Below, piece by piece: positions 1 to 6,523 of a stretch of DNA of 10,959 nt; position 1 is the first letter of the stretch, and every line of letters begins with the position of its first letter. The translations under genes and the position numbers were made by a program. The stretch spans positions 1 to 10,959 of the forward strand of contig CAMLQS010000160.1 of NCBI GenBank assembly GCA_946482165.1, in the 5' to 3' direction. This DNA comes from an uncultured Verrucomicrobiota bacterium (GTDB lineage Bacteria; Verrucomicrobiota; Verrucomicrobiae; Opitutales; Opitutaceae). A model generated the notes under the pieces. It searched no databases. It saw nothing but the letters and a program-made list of their open reading frames with translations, and was not told where the DNA came from.

Positions 1-212
1 CTGCGGTCCAGATTCTTTCATCGGGCGAGACATGGACGGCGTAAACATCCCAATCGGGCTGGATGGTCGTGTTTAGAATCGAGTCGAGCGCGCCGGTGGT
101 GCCGGTCAGCCTCGCTATACTCAGGCTTTTCGCGACGACCACCTTGTCATCGGGTGCGGCCGCCACGGCTTTGATGACTTTCCGTCCGCTTGCAGTTGGC
201 GGAGCGAAGGTG
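1..212 (-). CDS. Delta-60-repeat (beta-propeller-like) protein fragment, runs off left edge, start unresolved
   Basis: Read on the minus strand, this stretch is open to the left edge and gives a peptide with two units of the delta-60/DUF5122 repeat pattern. The first contains VIKAVAAAPDDKVVVA followed by SIARLTGTTGALDS, and the second contains VYAVHVSPDERIWTA. This follows the family pattern of V-x-A-hydrophobic-x-PDGK-hydrophobic-x-V-x-G, then a RL..DG.LD stretch. Such repeats are usual in secreted, multi-repeat proteins of unknown role. No in-frame ATG or signal peptide precedes the repeat. The frame instead runs into the remains of an AraC-type regulator gene near 213, so the 5' end may have been lost in a rearrangement. 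A GTG near 164-166 (minus) is in frame but would cut the repeat. It may be a truncated gene, a pseudogene, or an in-frame fusion. Confidence 0.5.
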
Positions 213-561
213 AATGGCGGAAATGAAACCGGTGATGTGTTTTTCTCGGCGGGATCCGTTTCATGCACAAATATTTCGCTCGGTGGGGCGGTTTGACCCA
301 CGGCTAGGGAGGATGCATGAACAAGTGCCCGACCAGTTGATCGCAACGGGTGGCGAAGGAGGTGCGCGGAGGAATCAAGCGGATCTTTTCGGGCTCCAGC
401 GCGCGAAGCCGGTCACCGAAGAAATCGAAGCGTCGTAATGTTCATTCCAATACTTGCGTCAACGTGGGGCTGAGACGTCCTGAAATTCCCATTTTGGTAG
501 CACGCAAAAGGTGGACGTGATTATCTGCGGGGGGGCACTGCGGGAGGTTCGGAAGCGGCAT
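213..561 (-). pseudogene. AraC-family regulator remnant (N-terminal half only), paralogue of the gene at 5660-6448
   Basis: Minus-strand translation in pieces matches the intact regulator at 5660-6448. MPLPNL matches its start, PQIITSTFCVLPKWEFQDVSAP matches residues 20-41 in two overlapping parts, and LEPEKIRLIPPRTSFATRCDQL plus VGHLFMH match residues 64-92. Then APPSEIFVHETDPAEK matches residues 101-116. The reading is broken. There is an in-frame TGA at 459-461, a TAG at 304-306 after a one-base loss, another one-base loss near 405-415, a net loss of about 26 bp near 535-550, and a shift near 225-240. The helix-turn-helix half is absent: homology ends near 213, where delta-60 sequence begins. 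The gene cannot make a regulator. The intact copy is in the same window and the same orientation. Confidence 0.85.
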
Positions 562-622
562 GGTTTTGTGCACAAAATAATGCGGCGCGTCCATCGCCTA
601 CGCCGCTTCCCGGGGTTATGAT
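216..622 (+). repeat. Degenerate direct repeat, copy 1 (partner 6074-6512): regulator 5' half plus promoter
   Basis: This segment aligns along its whole length with 6074-6512, in the same orientation. Strong blocks are the 34 nt from 499 (one mismatch with 6360-6393) and the 36 nt 569-604 (two mismatches with 6458-6493). Shared shorter words include TTTCATGCACAAATAT (260-275 versus 6118-6133) and TATGATA just before both downstream genes. The repeat spans coding remnant and non-coding DNA alike. It is therefore a true segmental duplication and not a shared protein motif. No inverted ends or transposase accompany it. Confidence 0.85.
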
Positions 623-695
623 ATGCGTTTTCTCCCTTGTGCGGGCTGTGGAGGCGTTGGCGTGTCCAGTTCCTCCGCGAGCTCGGGTTTGCACG
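562..695 (+). promoter_or_regulatory. Promoter region of the large GH128-like gene, duplicated from the GH29 promoter, with a 14-bp palindrome at 564-577
   Basis: The left part (562-622) copies the divergent promoter at 6449-6512. A perfect 14-bp palindrome, TTTTGTGCACAAAA, lies at 564-577; the partner site has one base changed (TTTTATGCACAAAA). A TATGAT element at 617-622 resembles a -10 box and is kept in both copies at nearly the same distance (48 versus 49 nt) from the TGCACAAAA word. No convincing -35 box precedes it, which would fit a promoter that needs an activator. If TATGAT is the -10, transcription starts near 629 and leaves about 67 nt of leader. No Shine-Dalgarno sequence lies before the ATG at 696. 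Operator and promoter roles are inferred. Confidence 0.5.
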
Positions 696-3600
696 ATGAA
701 TATTCTCCGTTCTCTCCTCTTTATCGTCTTCAACTCGGCCCTCGTTGGTGGTGGCGCCTTGGCGCAATCCGCTCCGCCGCCGATTAACTTGAGTCGATAC
801 ATGCCGGTCTCGGCGAGTTCCGGCTCCGGCACGGCGAAATACGCGGTCGACGGACTGGTGTGCGAGGAGTCCAGCTGGGTCAGCGCTAGCGTGACGACCG
901 CGCATTGGCTCGAAGTCGCCTTGCCCGGCCCGTTTGAGATTGGCGGCGCCAATCTCGTTTCGGGCAAGTGGGACTCCGCCGCCGTCGCCAATTTTGTCCT
1001 GCAATACTGGACCGGGTCCGGTTGGGCCGATATCCCCGGAGCCGTCGTCACGGGCAACATTAGGACGCAGCGACAGATCGTTTTCTCCAATCCCGTCACC
1101 ACCGACCGTATCCGTTTCTATTCCGACGACGATGGGGTGGCCTTGATCAAGGAGCTGGCGGTTTTTCCGCCGAAGAGCGACGGCGCCGCCTACCCGATAG
1201 GCACCGGGATAGACCTTCGCTCCGGCATGTTGCCCAAAATCACCGCCAGCAGCCAAAACGCCGCCGGCCAGCGTCCTTATCTCGCTTATGACGGCTACGC
1301 GGAATGGGACTCGCGCTGGATCAGCGCCAACGTCACCACCCAGCATTGGCTGGAATACGCCTTCGTGAAGGAGCGCGAGCTCGCCTACGCCCACGTTTAC
1401 ACCGGCCTCGGCAACGCGTCCCCCGTCGCCAATTACACCCTCCAATATTGGAACGCCGCCACGAGCGCCTGGGTGAATATCCCCGGCGGGAGCGTCAGCG
1501 GAAACACGTCCACGGAAAACCTGCTAACGTTCGGCGCCACTATCCGCACCACCCGTGTTCGACTCGTTTCCGACGACGACGGTAACATCCGGGTGAAGGA
1601 ACTGGTGTTTCTCCCGCCCAACGGAGGCGTCGGCTACCCGCGCGGCACCGGCGTGATCTTCGGTTCTCCGCCGAGCCAGCGCTGGAACGACTACTCGGAC
1701 AAATTCTACAACCTGAAGAATCGCGCGGCGGGGCTAAACCTGCGGACCTCGCCCGAGGGACGCGTGACGGTGGAAACGGCCGACGCGTCGTTTTCCCAGC
1801 AATACAACATCCTGCTCAACATCGGCACCGACACCTACCGAATTTGCAATCGGGCCAACGAACAGTGCCTGGAGGTCGCGGGCGGCTCGCTTTCGCCGGG
1901 CGCTTCGATTCGCGAGGCCGATTACCGCGCATTGCCCTACCAGCAATGGCGGCTGGTCGCGGCCGGCGCCTATTTTGAGTTGGTCAACGTTTACAGCGGG
2001 CTGCTGCTTACCGTGAACGGGACGGGATCACTCGCCGGAGGCGGCCTCCTCCAGCTCGCACGCAACGGCGGCTACATGCAGCATTGGTCCTTCCCCTACG
2101 TCACCCATTTCCCGAAAAAAGGCAACACATGGGCGAACGTCACCGGCGACTTCGTCGAGAAATACGGGAGTTCGCATTGGTATGGCTGGGGCCTCGATCC
2201 CTTCGGGGGCGGCCAGGAAGCCGCCTCGCCCGCCAGCACCGCCAACGATCCCACCCATTTCCAGCCCATGCTATGGAACAACGCCCAGTCGCGCCTCGAG
2301 CAGCTGGTCCTGATCCGGCCCGAATGGGCGGTGGCCGACGTCCCGAAGTATCTGATCGGCTACAACGAACCCAGCCACGGCGACCAGGCCAACATATCCG
2401 TTCAGGCCGGCATCGACGAATGGAGTCGCATGGAACAGGTGAACCTCCCTCTGGTCGCGCCCCAGTTCGACTGGTATGGCGACACCTGGACGGACGAGTT
2501 CATGACCCGCGGCGTCAACGCCATGGGACTTCGCGTGGACCAGGGCGGCGGCCACATCTACCCGACCAGCGCCTCCACCAATTTCGACACCTTCGTCAAC
2601 AACGCCACCAACGGCTACAACGCCCAGGGCCAGCGCGTGCAATGGGTCACGGAGTGGAACTGGGTCAACTGGAGCGGCCCCGCCACCTGGACCGCCGATC
2701 AGGTCTACGGCATCATGGCCGAGACCCTGTGGCGCTTCGAGACCCAGCCGCAGGTCGCCCGACACGAATTTTTCGCCTTTAGCGCATGGTGGCCCAACGG
2801 CGCGCCCGGCGCCTTGGAGAAGAACGGCATGCTGCCGCTTGGCCGCCTCTACGCCGCCTGGGATGGCGATCAACAAGTCCGCGAAAACGTCTGGTATCAT
2901 GTCCACAACCGCTCCTCTCGCGTTCATATGCGAAACACCGGCGGCACCCCCGGCCCCACATCCATCGACACCGTGGACTCCTCCGTGAACTGGTATCTGT
3001 CGCCCGCCTCCGCCGGGAGATATCATCTCGTCGCCTCCGACGGTCGGCGTCTGGCCAGCAACGGCACCGCCGTCACGCTCGCTCCGGCCGGCACCACCGG
3101 CACCGCCGTCGAATGGGCGCTCACGCCCTGGCAATACGGTTGGCACTACATCGATCACCCCTCCACCGGTAAACGACTGGACTCCGACGCCTCCACCGGC
3201 GCGCTGGCTATGTATGGAAATACAAATACATGGGAGACCATGCGCTGGCGTTTCATCAAGGTTTACGACGCCGCCACCACCGGCTCCGCATGGACAAGCG
3301 ACGTGGACGGCGCCTGGGGCGATGCCGCCCGCTGGAGCGGTTTCGCCGCCGCCGGCGCGGGCTACACGGCCGATTTCGGAAGCATAGACATCACCCGCGA
3401 CCGCACCGTCACCCTCGACTCCACCCGCACCCTCGGCACCCTCAAATTTGGCGACCTCAGCGGAGCCCAGAACTGGACCCTCGCCTCCGGCGGCCCCGCA
3501 CTTTCCCTCGAAAACCGGCCCGGCTACCGCCCGGCCATTTCGGTCGCCAACGGCGAGGCGACCGTCTCCGCGTCTCTCTCCGGTGCGCGGGGTTTCGACA

Positions 3601-5636
3601 AACTGGGCTCCGGCACGCTGATCCTCGCCGGCGACAACTCAGGCCTCGCCGGCACGGTCCATCTCGACACAGCCAGCACCTCGGCGCAGTCCGGCATCGT
3701 CCGCGCCGCGCATCCCGACGCGCTCTCCGGCGCGAGCCTGCTCCGCATCCGCAACACCAATTCCGGCACGTCCACGCTGCAACTCGACGGGACGAGCGGC
3801 GGCGTGTTCATCCCGGCCAAACTGGAGGTGAATTGCCGCAACAACGATGTGCCCACCATCCAGAACCTTGCCGGCGTCAACATCCTCTCCGGCGACATCG
3901 ACCTGAATGTCGGCGGCGACCGCTTCAACCTCCGCTCGGATGCCGGCGTTCTCGTTTTGTCAGGCAGAAACAAATACATCGGCACCCTGACCGGTGCCCG
4001 TATCCACGCGTTCTCCGGTGCGGGCGATCACCTCGTCTCGGGTGCTATCCTCAACTCCGACAACGGCGCGCCGCTCAGTCTCAACAAGACAGGAACCGGC
4101 ACCCTCACGCTAGCCGCGCAAAACGCCTACAACGGCGCGACCACCGTCTCCGGCGGCACTCTGGTCGTGAATGGCGCCACCGGGGCGGGCCCCACCACCC
4201 TCGCTTCGGGCGCCACCCTCGCGGGTCGCGGCCTGGTCCGCGCCGCCCTGACCGCCCAAAGCGGCTCGACCCTCCGCGTCGGCGGCGTCACGCCGACCAT
4301 CCTTGCGGAAGCGCTTGTCGACGACTTTTCCGGCAACCTCTCCGCCTATGCCGCCACCCGGCTCTTCGACGCGAACGGCGCCGCGGCCAACACCAGCGAC
4401 TGGCGCACCGACGGCAATGCCCTGATGATTCGCACCGCGGTCTTTGACGGCGCGGAGCAGCTCGCGCTCACCCGAACGGATGTCTCCCTCGGCGTCGGCC
4501 AGGAACTGCGCGTGGACTACGCGCACGACCAGCTCGGGTCGCAGGACATCGGCCTCTACGTCGGCGCGACTGCCCCCGCCCCGGGGGTGCGAGCGGACTA
4601 CGTGACCATCCACGTCCGCGACAACGGCGAGGTTTACAGCCGCGGCTTTGACGGCACCACCGAGTTGCCATCGGCCGGTGGCTCCCGGCCCGCGCCCGAC
4701 CGGCTGTTCATCGCGCGCCTCTCGCCCTTCACCTTTGAGACCGGCTACTATAGGCGGGGCGTGCGCTCCGTCGTCGCCACCCGGACGCTGGCCAGCGCCG
4801 CCGTCGGCTCAGTGATCGGCATCTACGCCGACATTCGCTCGGCCGGGCTTCGCGGCAGCCTCGATGATTTGACGATCTACGACCCGCACCGCGCCGCCGT
4901 GCCGGATGTGTTGACGGTGCAGGGCGACCTCGCACTGGCCGCCGGGGCGACCCTGGAAATGGATCTCTTCAGCCCGACGCTGCACGATAAACTTTCGGTG
5001 GGCGCACGCTTCGACGCGACCGGCGCGCTGCGCCTGCGCTTTTTCGCGGATGCACCCGCACCGGCCGCAGGCGACCGCTATGTCTTGTTCGAGGCCGCCA
5101 CGCTCGGCACGATCAACTTCTCCAGCCTCGACCTACCATCGCTCGCTCCCGGACTGGCCTGGGACACCAGCGCCCTCGGCGGCGGCGTGCTCGATATCGT
5201 ATCTAACCAGGCGACCTATCTGGGTTGGGCGCAAAGCCACCCCTTCGCCGTTGGCATGGGCGAGCCGACCATCGACGCGGACGCGGACGGTTTCGCCAAC
5301 GTCTTGGAATGGCTGTCAGGCACGGACCCGCTCGACCCCGGCAGCGTTTCCCGGCCGACGGTGATCGTGCGAACCGGGACGGAGCTCGGACTCCCGACAA
5401 ATGATTGCCACATCACGCTGCAAGCGCGTCTGCGGAAAGACCGCGTCGGCGTGACCATCATCCCTCAGGCATCCGACGATCTCGACACTTTGGACGCCAG
5501 CCCCGTCAACGTATCCCAGGCCGGCGCGGCGATCAGCGATGGAGACTTTGAACTCGTCACCTATTACTGCACGACGCCGCTCGGGGACCGCCCAGGCGAG
5601 CGTGTGTTCATGCGGCTGAAAATCAGCATTCCGTAA
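696..5636 (+). CDS. Secreted multimodular GH128/Asl1-like glycoside hydrolase with discoidin, ricin-type lectin and PATR repeats
   Basis: 1646 aa. The start is the ATG at 696 and not the in-frame ATG at 618, because residues 1-23 then form a signal peptide ending ALA. Residues about 30-160 and 170-308 are two tandem F5/8 type C (discoidin-like) domains that share VANxxLQYW and xSDDDG words. About 330-470 is a ricin-type beta-trefoil with QQWRL and QHWSF. About 472-730 is the catalytic domain of the Glyco_hydro_cc (Asl1/GH128) type. It has GYNEPS (E558, likely acid/base), GGGHIYP and VTEWNW (E653, likely nucleophile). About 732-857 is a second lectin-like region with HHIDHPSTGKRL-like text (actual WHYIDHPSTGKRL). 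About 860-1200 carries PATR units such as KTGTGTLTLAAQNAYNGATT. About 1205-1397 looks like a jelly roll. DADADGFANVLEWLSGTDPLDP at 1527-1547, split here as DADADG and GTDPLDP, is calcium-binding-like. Characterised GH128 enzymes cut beta-1,3-glucans; the substrate here is unknown. It is downstream of the duplicated promoter. Confidence 0.85.
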   Translation: MNILRSLLFIVFNSALVGGGALAQSAPPPINLSRYMPVSASSGSGTAKYAVDGLVCEESSWVSASVTTAHWLEVALPGPFEIGGANLVSGKWDSAAVANFVLQYWTGSGWADIPGAVVTGNIRTQRQIVFSNPVTTDRIRFYSDDDGVALIKELAVFPPKSDGAAYPIGTGIDLRSGMLPKITASSQNAAGQRPYLAYDGYAEWDSRWISANVTTQHWLEYAFVKERELAYAHVYTGLGNASPVANYTLQYWNAATSAWVNIPGGSVSGNTSTENLLTFGATIRTTRVRLVSDDDGNIRVKELVFLPPNGGVGYPRGTGVIFGSPPSQRWNDYSDKFYNLKNRAAGLNLRTSPEGRVTVETADASFSQQYNILLNIGTDTYRICNRANEQCLEVAGGSLSPGASIREADYRALPYQQWRLVAAGAYFELVNVYSGLLLTVNGTGSLAGGGLLQLARNGGYMQHWSFPYVTHFPKKGNTWANVTGDFVEKYGSSHWYGWGLDPFGGGQEAASPASTANDPTHFQPMLWNNAQSRLEQLVLIRPEWAVADVPKYLIGYNEPSHGDQANISVQAGIDEWSRMEQVNLPLVAPQFDWYGDTWTDEFMTRGVNAMGLRVDQGGGHIYPTSASTNFDTFVNNATNGYNAQGQRVQWVTEWNWVNWSGPATWTADQVYGIMAETLWRFETQPQVARHEFFAFSAWWPNGAPGALEKNGMLPLGRLYAAWDGDQQVRENVWYHVHNRSSRVHMRNTGGTPGPTSIDTVDSSVNWYLSPASAGRYHLVASDGRRLASNGTAVTLAPAGTTGTAVEWALTPWQYGWHYIDHPSTGKRLDSDASTGALAMYGNTNTWETMRWRFIKVYDAATTGSAWTSDVDGAWGDAARWSGFAAAGAGYTADFGSIDITRDRTVTLDSTRTLGTLKFGDLSGAQNWTLASGGPALSLENRPGYRPAISVANGEATVSASLSGARGFDKLGSGTLILAGDNSGLAGTVHLDTASTSAQSGIVRAAHPDALSGASLLRIRNTNSGTSTLQLDGTSGGVFIPAKLEVNCRNNDVPTIQNLAGVNILSGDIDLNVGGDRFNLRSDAGVLVLSGRNKYIGTLTGARIHAFSGAGDHLVSGAILNSDNGAPLSLNKTGTGTLTLAAQNAYNGATTVSGGTLVVNGATGAGPTTLASGATLAGRGLVRAALTAQSGSTLRVGGVTPTILAEALVDDFSGNLSAYAATRLFDANGAAANTSDWRTDGNALMIRTAVFDGAEQLALTRTDVSLGVGQELRVDYAHDQLGSQDIGLYVGATAPAPGVRADYVTIHVRDNGEVYSRGFDGTTELPSAGGSRPAPDRLFIARLSPFTFETGYYRRGVRSVVATRTLASAAVGSVIGIYADIRSAGLRGSLDDLTIYDPHRAAVPDVLTVQGDLALAAGATLEMDLFSPTLHDKLSVGARFDATGALRLRFFADAPAPAAGDRYVLFEAATLGTINFSSLDLPSLAPGLAWDTSALGGGVLDIVSNQATYLGWAQSHPFAVGMGEPTIDADADGFANVLEWLSGTDPLDPGSVSRPTVIVRTGTELGLPTNDCHITLQARLRKDRVGVTIIPQASDDLDTLDASPVNVSQAGAAISDGDFELVTYYCTTPLGDRPGERVFMRLKISIP

Positions 5637-5659
5637 CCCTGCGTCGCTCCGTCCTGCGA

Positions 5660-6448
5660 TCATCGCCGTCGAAAGGCGGCCGGCCCCACGTTCATTATCC
5701 GACGAAACACGCGTGTGAAATGGTATCGATCACAGAAGCCGGTCTCCTCCGCGATATCCGTGATGCTCTTGCGGCCTGAAAGCAGAAGGCCGCAGGCGCG
5801 TTCTATGCGGAGGCGCAGTCTATATTGATGCGGTGTTTGGCCGGTGGCGTGACGGAACTTCTTCACAAACGCGTTCGTGTTCATGCCCGCGGCACGCGCG
5901 AGATCGGCGTTGTTTCCCGAATCATCCCTGAGGCTCCGCAAGGTCAGTTCGATCTTCGGATCGGGCACGCGCCCGCTCCAGAAATCGCGTGGGATTCGGG
6001 CGAGGGCCTGATGAACAAGTGCCTGGGATAAAAAGGACACCTCCAGGCCCGGGGGACGGTTTGAATCGCCCAGCGCGGAGATGAATCCGGCGATGGTGTG
6101 TTTTTCGTCGGGATTCGTTTCATGCACAAATATCTGCCCCGGTGGCGCGCTTTGATCCAGGGCCAGCGCGAAATGCATGAACAGGTGCCCGACCGGTCGA
6201 TCACAATGGGTGGCAAAGGATGTGTGCGGGGGAATCAACAGAATCTTCCCGGGCTCCAGTTCGTGACGCCGGACTCCGATGATGATCGAGGCGCCTGGGC
6301 GATCGTTCCAATACCAGCGCCAGTAGGGCGCCGAGAGGTCCTGGAACTCCCATTTCAGCAGCACGCAAAAGGCGGACGTGATTATCTGCGGGGTCACTGC
6401 GGTAGGGGCCTCGCGCCAGCGTTCATGCAAGAGATTCGGAAGCTGCAT
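5660..6448 (-). CDS. AraC-family transcriptional regulator
   Basis: 262 aa, cytoplasmic DNA-binding regulator. Residues about 40-115 look like a cupin-type sugar-sensing domain, with LEPGKILLIPPHTSF and HLFMHFAL. Residues about 170-262 are the AraC/XylS double helix-turn-helix. ADLARAAGMNTNAFVKKFRH holds the first recognition helix, and ITDIAEETGFCDRYHFTRVF followed by GPAAFR is the second-helix signature. The length is typical of the family. The ATG at 6446-6448 sits inside an 18-bp inverted repeat and lacks a Shine-Dalgarno sequence. The gene diverges from the GH29-GH31 pair across 75 bp and converges on the GH128-like gene with a 23-nt gap. By position it most likely activates the GH29-GH31 unit in response to a sugar, possibly also itself and the GH128-like gene. 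The ligand cannot be told from sequence. Confidence 0.93.
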   Translation of the reverse strand: MQLPNLLHERWREAPTAVTPQIITSAFCVLLKWEFQDLSAPYWRWYWNDRPGASIIIGVRRHELEPGKILLIPPHTSFATHCDRPVGHLFMHFALALDQSAPPGQIFVHETNPDEKHTIAGFISALGDSNRPPGLEVSFLSQALVHQALARIPRDFWSGRVPDPKIELTLRSLRDDSGNNADLARAAGMNTNAFVKKFRHATGQTPHQYRLRLRIERACGLLLSGRKSITDIAEETGFCDRYHFTRVFRRIMNVGPAAFRRR

Positions 6449-6512
6449 AATTTTTTATGCACAAAATAATACGGCGCGTCCATCGCCGACGCCACGCCAC
6501 AAGAGGTATGAT
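6074..6512 (+). repeat. Direct repeat, copy 2 (intact partner of 216-622)
   Basis: This covers roughly the first 125 codons of the intact AraC gene (antisense) and the divergent promoter. It is about 30 bp longer than copy 1 because of small deletions in copy 1. Since the reading frame is intact here, this copy is probably the parent. Confidence 0.85.
6444..6461. promoter_or_regulatory. Perfect inverted repeat over the regulator start codon, likely autoregulatory operator
   Basis: TGCATAA-TTTT-TTATGCA is a perfect inverted repeat with 7-bp arms and a 4-bp spacer. It includes the regulator's ATG (6446-6448, minus). A TATTAT box on the minus strand (6466-6471) lies just beyond it and could be the regulator's -10 element. 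A protein bound here would overlap the start of transcription and translation. In the degenerate copy the left arm is altered (CGGCATGG), so this palindrome is lost there while the neighbouring TGCACAAAA word is kept. The operator role is inferred. Confidence 0.45.
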
Positions 6513-6523
6513 ACCCGTCCCAA
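6449..6523. promoter_or_regulatory. Divergent promoter between AraC regulator and GH29-GH31 unit
   Basis: This 75-bp region holds the words shared with 562-622: TGCACAAAATAAT, a GC-rich block ending ATCGCC, and TATGATA at 6507-6513. TATGAT at 6507-6512 is five of six to the -10 consensus. It is only 11 nt from the GH29 ATG, so if used the message would have a very short leader. The word AAGAGG at 6501-6506 is 17 nt from the ATG, too far for a normal ribosome site. The minus-strand TATTAT at 6466-6471 is the candidate -10 for the regulator. Confidence 0.5.

Noticed and set aside
216..622. Duplicated block as an insertion sequence or composite element
   Set aside because: No transposase, terminal inverted repeats or target-site duplication were found around either copy.
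618..695. In-frame upstream start adding 26 residues to the large enzyme
   Set aside because: The added residues precede and would bury the signal peptide that starts at 696, and the ATG overlaps the candidate -10 element.
459..1445. 328-codon minus-strand open frame
   Set aside because: Most of it is antisense to the discoidin domains of the GH128-like gene. Only its last 25 or so codons (459-540) are meaningful, as part of the AraC remnant.
3480..4260. PATR repeats as evidence of a type V autotransporter
   Set aside because: No beta-barrel translocator domain is present at the C-terminus; the protein ends in a calcium-binding-like segment and a beta-rich tail.
5637..5700. Bidirectional terminator between the convergent genes
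   Set aside because: The gap is only 23 nt and contains no T-run hairpin. A weak CGCC/GGCG stem nearby lies inside the regulator's last codons.
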